From Halisarca cf. caerulea (taxonomy: Eukaryota > Porifera > Demospongiae > Chondrillida > Halisarcidae): a stretch of DNA of 37,500 nt. The stretch is taken from positions 890,344 through 927,843 of the forward strand of contig CAUJGJ010000003.1 in NCBI GenBank assembly GCA_963170055.1, in the 5' to 3' direction. Position numbers and translations under genes: made by a program. Shown piece after piece: positions 31,878-37,500 of the stretch (its first letter is position 1; each line of letters begins with the position of its first letter). A model generated the notes under the pieces. The model saw only the letters and a list, made by a program, of their open reading frames with translations, was not told the origin of the DNA and did no database searches.

Positions 31878-34800
31878 ATGGCTTCTCGTAAAGCTCCAAC
31901 ACTGTACCATCTTAGAAAAGACGTTCGGAAAGCTGATGAATGTCCTTATGACTACTCCAAGGCTAAGTTGGTAACTAAAAGACAATTAGTAAGTCTCCAG
32001 AGTCCTGGCAGGTCGGGCAATGTATCTACGACCACCAGTCAGAGTCGGTTAGGAAACAGGGTCAGAAGTGTGTTGCAAGACTCACTAGTCTTGTCTCCAC
32101 CACATCTGCAGACGCCTGCTATTTCTGAGGTAATGTTTTCTACATGTGCTATCTTTTGAATGTATTGTCAAGTACAGTTAGTGCTGGTCCTAAATGATGC
32201 ACAGTGGAGTGGGAAGCCGGATACTGAGCATTGGAGGCCGGGGCCAGATTACTGATGTGCATGCATTGAGGGAAACATATGTCTTTGTCCCTTTAGGGAT
32301 AGTAATCATGTAATGTATGAACATAATAATATACTATTGACAAACTCAGTTAAAATGTATGTCAAAATAGCCAAAATATGGCCTCCTTCCCTCATTTCTT
32401 TTGACCGATCAATTTTTTTTAACCATAGTGGGGAGCCCAACCCCTCCTGCTGATTTATTGGGGGGGCAGGCCCCTCCTGCTGATGTATTGGGGGTGGGGG
32501 GGTCACTGCCCCCCAGGCCCCCTGTTCCTACTCCACTAGTACTGATGCACCTTATCCCCTGTACCTGGCAGGAAGCCGGTTGCACTACTTCACAGCTGCC
32601 ATGCGAAAGGGAGATTTTAGACGTTTTGAATAGTGCTCTTGCACATGATGGTGGTGATAATTTAAGCTACGCAATACTGAGACTCTGACTGTATTTTGTA
32701 ATCTTTGGCTACCCCATGCATTACCTCGCTATTATCTTTTACTAGAATGGGGTAGATATTCTGTCTCCTAGTGAATCAGATCTGGATTCAGGGCCTTCCA
32801 ATGAACCTTTGAAAGAAGTATGTTCAACTTCCCTTTATTAAGTTAATGAATTTGTGAAGTAAATTACCTTAAGTTTCCAAGTGTAGCCAGTACTATGTTA
32901 TTGTCACTGAGTGTATATTTTCACTGAATTTTTGTTTGAAACCGTTGGCTATATGGCATGGTAGGTGGTGACAATATCCGAGAAGGAAGCATACATTCAT
33001 GAGTTGAAGCAGCATAGGCAAATTGCAATCACAAGCTCCACTTGTACAGACTTCGTCATGCAGGACTTTGATGCGAAGAAGATGGCACTAAAGGTAAACA
33101 TATTATAATTCATATTGCATACATTGTGTGCATGTGTTTTACCTTCTTTAATGAGTGAGTGTCATAGTATTTCCCTACACTCAACATGTCGACATCTTAT
33201 CAGAATATGAGTACATCTAGTTTTCTTGTTTCCATGCATTATAATGTAGGTGAGTACCTATTATTTCCTGAGAAGGACAGTTAAGACATTTGACTCCTTT
33301 CGGACATTCAAGTGGATCTATGTTTGTACATGTAACATGAGCAGGCTTGATATGATATCTGCTCTGGATATCAAGATCACAGAAGATTTGCCGTGTAAGC
33401 TATTCTATATATATATATATATTATGAAATCTCTGTTGCAGTGCATACCGCATGCACTGTATGAAATTTCCGCAAGATGTAAATTTCACAAATCACTTGG
33501 AAGTCGACTGTTTGCGTGTTTATGCGTGATTGCTCCTCTATATAATCTGCCCTAGTTTCTGAAAAACGAAATATGTAAACTGCATGAATGTCATTGAATT
33601 GTAATGAGTGCAAACCTTATTTGTTCAAAGGCACCAACCCTGCTATAATCCACCATAAGACTGACATTCCCAATTGTGGTGGGTTTGAAATTAAGTTATA
33701 CTAAGTTAATAAAATATATGCATGCATTACAGGTCCTTGCATTCACTGTGAAGTTATGGAATACATTATGGACAGTTTTGATTCCATTCATGGAATTTTG
33801 CCAGAAAGTGGAGGTAAATTTATAATAATGAGTTGACGTATTATACATAATACTAGTAATAATAAGAGCTTATATAGAATTACTCTGTCATCTTCCATCT
33901 GACTGTTTCCATGCATACAGATCACAACTATGGTAATTCACAAAGACCAATATTTGAAGTAATTTGAATCAATTTTGCATATTGGTATAATTGTAACAGT
34001 ACTTTATACATGCATGCTTGATATAGTGGGTATGTTAATTGCTATGAGTTTTTTGTCTGTATAGGAGTTCTCAAGTGTTGTATCATTGGGTGACAAAAGT
34101 TGTGTTGTTACTGTCAATGAACTTGCTGGACCAGGTGTTGTAACAGCAATTAACAACTGTTTGACTTGTTTGACTTGCCAATATGGCAAAAAACATTGCA
34201 AGCATGTTGCACTCCTTTTAGATCTCTTTGCCTCCAATGATGTGAGTAATCTGAGAGATTGTTTGCCCATGTTGATTCCTGTATGTCTTTGAGGTATATA
34301 TTAACTTTATAGTATCTGACTTTTGGTCTTTTTCAGCTACCTGCCACATTGCATCAGTTGTGCTCAACAGCTGTAGCTGTATCCCACCCTCCTCAGGTTC
34401 CCTATGATCTCACGTGTTTATCACAGGCTAGAATTGCATTCACTCCTGGTGAATCAATGTCTAGAGTGCTTCTCAAGTCACCTGAGGATAGGTTTCAGAT
34501 TGAAGGAGGAGTAGCCCATTTGAAGCCAGTTGATCCAACTGTTTGCCCACAGTGCGAAGGTTTTATAGAAGGGAAGACCATTGTGGAGTTTTTCAGTGAA
34601 TGTACCATTATCACTTTGATGCGATCATTCCCAGCTGTGCAGTTTAGACGAAAATGTCCTTGTTGTGGCCTTGTCATCTCATTTGATGGTGAGGAGTGTG
34701 GGGTGGTGAATTTTGGCAAGATTGTTGTAGCAATTGAAGTATTTCGACATTACATGTACAGCTTCCTCAGTGGAAGGTAAGAGTATAATCATATTATAGC

Positions 34801-36523
34801 ATTGTTGAAATTAATGTGTTGTCATACAATTATAATATATTGCATGCAAATCGCGCATGCAGAGCAACCATGTATCAGGAGCATGCAGTTCTAGCACATA
34901 TGTACAAGGACTGCAAGCACAACCTTGAGGGAGTTTTCTCATACAACCATTTCCGCTTAAGCTGGTATCATTACTTACGCTTGCTTGATGTGAATGTTCT
35001 TGATGGGTTTGAGTGTTCATTATGTGGAGAATTTCCTTCTGTTGTGATAATGGATGCAACAGACATGGCCTTTCGAAAGGATTTCCTTGAGAAATCACTG
35101 TTCCCAGCTGATACCAAAGATGACCATCTTCCTCTTCGCAGTGGCTGGTATGTTGGATCACTGTTATGTATTGAGTTGTGTGTATTAATAATAATTTTTT
35201 ATGCACTCCTTTCACTGACAATATTATGATAGTGACCTGAATAGACGAGTGTATATTGCAGATTCCAGTGTTAGAAAATGTCTTAAAGAAGTATTGAAGG
35301 GTTCCTGTTCAGTGGATGATTTTAAGAACAGAATTGGACGGCTAACACTTGCTGGCAAAACAACCTTTGCTGAATTATTAAAAGATATTGCAATGGTTGA
35401 TTGCACAAAAAATGAGGTATCAGTACCTCATAGCTGGGTGTCGTTCATCAAGTCGTGTATATCCACTTCTCCAGTTTGCTCATACATATTCCCTTCAGGT
35501 AATTATTATAATTAGCAAGTTGAACATGACTGTTAATTGAGTAATATAGGAATACATTGTATTTTTCACTGTATATACATGCAGAAACGGTGGAGACTCT
35601 CATTACCAAAATGGAAAGTATCACTAGCTCCCCTTCCCTTTTGGAGATGTTGCAAAAAGAAATGCCTCTTGTGTTTGCTTTGGTCAAATCCGAAAGAGTG
35701 TTGCCTAGATCCTTTTATAATGTTTTGCAGGAATTGTGGTCCGTTTCAACTTCCATGTTTTCAGGTTTTACAGTACTCCAGTCACCTGCCCATTGTTCAG
35801 CTAATGATGCAATGACCATCTTCCCTAAAATGCCTCCTATCCGTGTAAGAGCTCACTATTCAGCTGATAAGAATACCAGATCTACTATTTGTACAAAACG
35901 GTATTTGGGACACCCGTCTTTGTTACCAGGAATATTTACTCTCTTCTGCCAACATGGTTTGTCAGTTTTTAATTTTAACTCAATTAGAACTTGCAGTTCA
36001 AAGCTTATAGGTTTGTTTATTTTCTTTAACTTTGATTTTATGCACACAGGTATATGCTATGGATATCAGGTGATGGAGGTGAAGGAGTCTCCCGGTACTG
36101 CTTTTACTATTTTATTGACTAGATTTGCAAGAGGTGGGTAACATGTGAACACGTGACTATTCCCATTGTGTATTTTTTTCAATGTCACTCCCTATAGCAC
36201 CCAAACTTATCATCTATGACAATGCGTGCAACTTGCACACGTATTGCCTCAACCGGGAGCCACTATTCTTCAAAGAAACTAGATTCCTAGTTGACAGGTT
36301 CCATTGGCCTAACCACACTGGTTGTAGTGCAGCTTATGAGTTGAGTAGTTATCCCCAGTTTAGTAATATAAATAGCCAGACTGTTGAGCAAGCTAATGCA
36401 GCAATACAAAGAATTAAATCCTCACTTTCCTATATGAACCAAATTAATTTTTGTCAACACTTGTCTTTTTATATGTGGTATAGAAACAAACAGATATCAG
36501 AGGGTCCATCATTTACTGCTTAA
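31878..36523 (+). CDS. Multi-exon SWIM/CxxC zinc protein with KDZ-type transposase core
   Basis: I derive 13 exons: 31878-32129, 32746-32817, 32965-33093, 33250-33394, 33733-33813, 33921-33958, 34065-34241, 34337-34776, 34863-35147, 35233-35498, 35585-35956, 36050-36133, 36198-36523. All introns are GT-AG, all phases fit, 889 codons with stop. Residues 1-108 are polar. A SWIM-like set is split over exons 4 and 5 (VCTCN ... PCIHC), a second lies in exon 7 (CLTCLTCQYGKKHCKHV), and CxxC pairs occur in exon 8 (VCPQC, KCPCC) and exon 9 (ECSLC). The KDZ-like DDE core has Asp509 (VVIMDATDMAF), Asp788 (LIIYDNACNLHTY) and Glu844 (SQTVEQANAA). KDZ proteins often carry such Cys clusters. HMGXB3-like animal proteins may be the closest host relatives (from memory), but no HMG box is visible. 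Many introns and no visible terminal repeats favour a host gene over a mobile copy. Likely nuclear. Confidence 0.78.
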
Positions 36524-36728
36524 TCCTTTCACCTTAAGTTGTAATTATTGTGTTTACATTAATCTTCTGTATTTGCACTCAATTAGCATGTTGTGTATGC
36601 AGTTGGTTCCATCTAAGAGTTGTAAAATGTATTTATTATGTTAGTCCCACGATCATGCATAATCAGTGGCTATATTGAGTAAATGAGAATTTGATACCCA
36701 CAGTATTGAACAGTACATCATTTTAACA
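36524..36728. other. 3' flank of the KDZ/SWIM gene
   Basis: AT-rich sequence follows the TAA. No canonical AATAAA is obvious before the tandem repeat starts. Confidence 0.4.
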
Positions 36729-37319
36729 CTGACCCCACGCAACATCCTACACATGCACAACACAGAATCACTCCAGAGTGGAGTGAATAAGAACTAGGTA
36801 CCCACAGCATCAAACAGTACATCACTCATGTGATACACTTACACCAACAAGCTGTCCCGGGATGGGGTCGATGTGGGGTCAACACTGACCCCACGCGACA
36901 TCCTACACATGCACAATACAGAATCACTCCAGAGTGGAGTGAACAAGAACTAGGTACCCACAGCATCAAACAGTACATCACTCATGTGATACACTTGCAC
37001 CAACAAGCTGTCCCGGGATGGGGTCGATGTGGGGTCAACACCGACCCCACGCGACATCCTACACATGCACAACACAGAATCACTCCAGAGTGGAGTGAAT
37101 AAGAACTAGGTACCCACAGCATCAAACAGTACATCACTCATGTGATACACTTGCACCAACAAGCTGTCCCGGGATGGGGTCGATGTGGGGTCAACACCGA
37201 CCCCACGCAACATCCTACACATGCACAATACACAATCACTCCAGAGTGGAGTGAATAAGAACTACGTACCCACAGCATCAAACAGTACATCACTCATGGG
37301 ATACACTTGCACCAACAAT
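36729..37319. repeat. 156-bp tandem repeat
   Basis: About 3.8 units. CCCCACGCRACATCCTACAC recurs at exact 156-bp steps (36733, 36889, 37045, 37201). Each full unit carries GGGGTCGATGTGGGGTC followed by GACCCC, an inverted repeat able to form a hairpin, and ACTCCAGAGTGGAGT, a second small palindrome. Units differ by only a few bases. The 52-codon period keeps a frame open, but I see no gene. Confidence 0.93.
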
Positions 37320-37500
37320 AATGAAGGTTGCTGATGACTGTGGCAAAATTACCACAAGCACCCAGTGCCACGCTGAGCTGTGTGGAAAAATATCAAATTG
37401 AATGAGAGCTTTTTATTGAAACTCCCATGTACTAATAATGCGAAAGTGTCCTGTGGATTTAATAGGTTACCTTAGTCTCCATGGGACCAACAGAACATCC
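37320..37500. other. Window end, nothing recognised
   Basis: Unique AT-rich sequence with no supported feature. Confidence 0.4.

Noticed and set aside
32571..32690. Candidate coding exon in the KDZ/SWIM gene (CAG acceptor before GAAGCCGGTTGC)
   Set aside because: Any usable donor leaves phase 1, but the flanking exons (32129 and 32746) join in phase 0; skipping it gives a clean protein.

Overview
The window is animal nuclear DNA with spliceosomal genes, all with GT-AG introns and several introns under 100 bp. It is dense in transposons and packed with (CA)n/(GT)n and longer tandem repeats. A ROC-COR gene, a KDZ/SWIM gene, Harbinger, hAT-like, Helitron-like, Ty3/gypsy and CR1/L2-like elements with compact introns fit a marine invertebrate, most likely a sponge. 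The taxon is an inference and was not tested by any search.

Layout. 1-1789: minisatellite plus unassigned DNA. 1794-6065: a very young Ty3/gypsy LTR element on the minus strand with open gag and pol frames, but no reverse transcriptase or RNase H between protease and integrase. 6079-6472: a tandem duplication. 6674-10730: an old PIF/Harbinger transposon keeping the 5' ends of its two convergent genes, its middle occupied by a decayed minus-strand CR1/L2-like LINE whose first ORF starts with a hydrophobic leader and a 2A-like motif. 10994-11705: minisatellites. 11925-17900: a host gene I reconstruct as six exons, encoding a ROC-COR GTPase with a Pro/Ser linker and a C-terminal death-fold (CARD-like) domain. 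Its introns hold a minisatellite, a 58-bp palindrome and about 660 bp of CA repeat. 18425-24600: minisatellites, microsatellites, a foldback element and two hAT-like MITEs. 24600-26870: two head-to-tail copies of a Helitron-like element. 27473-28952: a 28-bp E-box-containing array and a degenerate GGAATCTT repeat. 28976-31749: an apparently intact Harbinger transposon with convergent Myb/SANT and DDE transposase genes. 31878-36523: a 13-exon gene (888 codons) combining SWIM-like and CxxC zinc motifs with a KDZ-type DDE transposase core. 36729-37319: a 156-bp tandem repeat.

How the parts relate. There are two probable host genes on the plus strand. The ROC-COR-death-fold protein has the domain logic of a GTPase-regulated signalling adaptor (compare DAPK1). 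The KDZ/SWIM gene looks like a transposase-derived gene carrying many introns, with the Harbinger element lying about 130 bp upstream of its start codon. The rest is mobile DNA and simple repeats. The RT-less gypsy and gene-less Helitron and hAT copies must be mobilised in trans. Exon models come from splice-site phase arithmetic alone and need RNA support.
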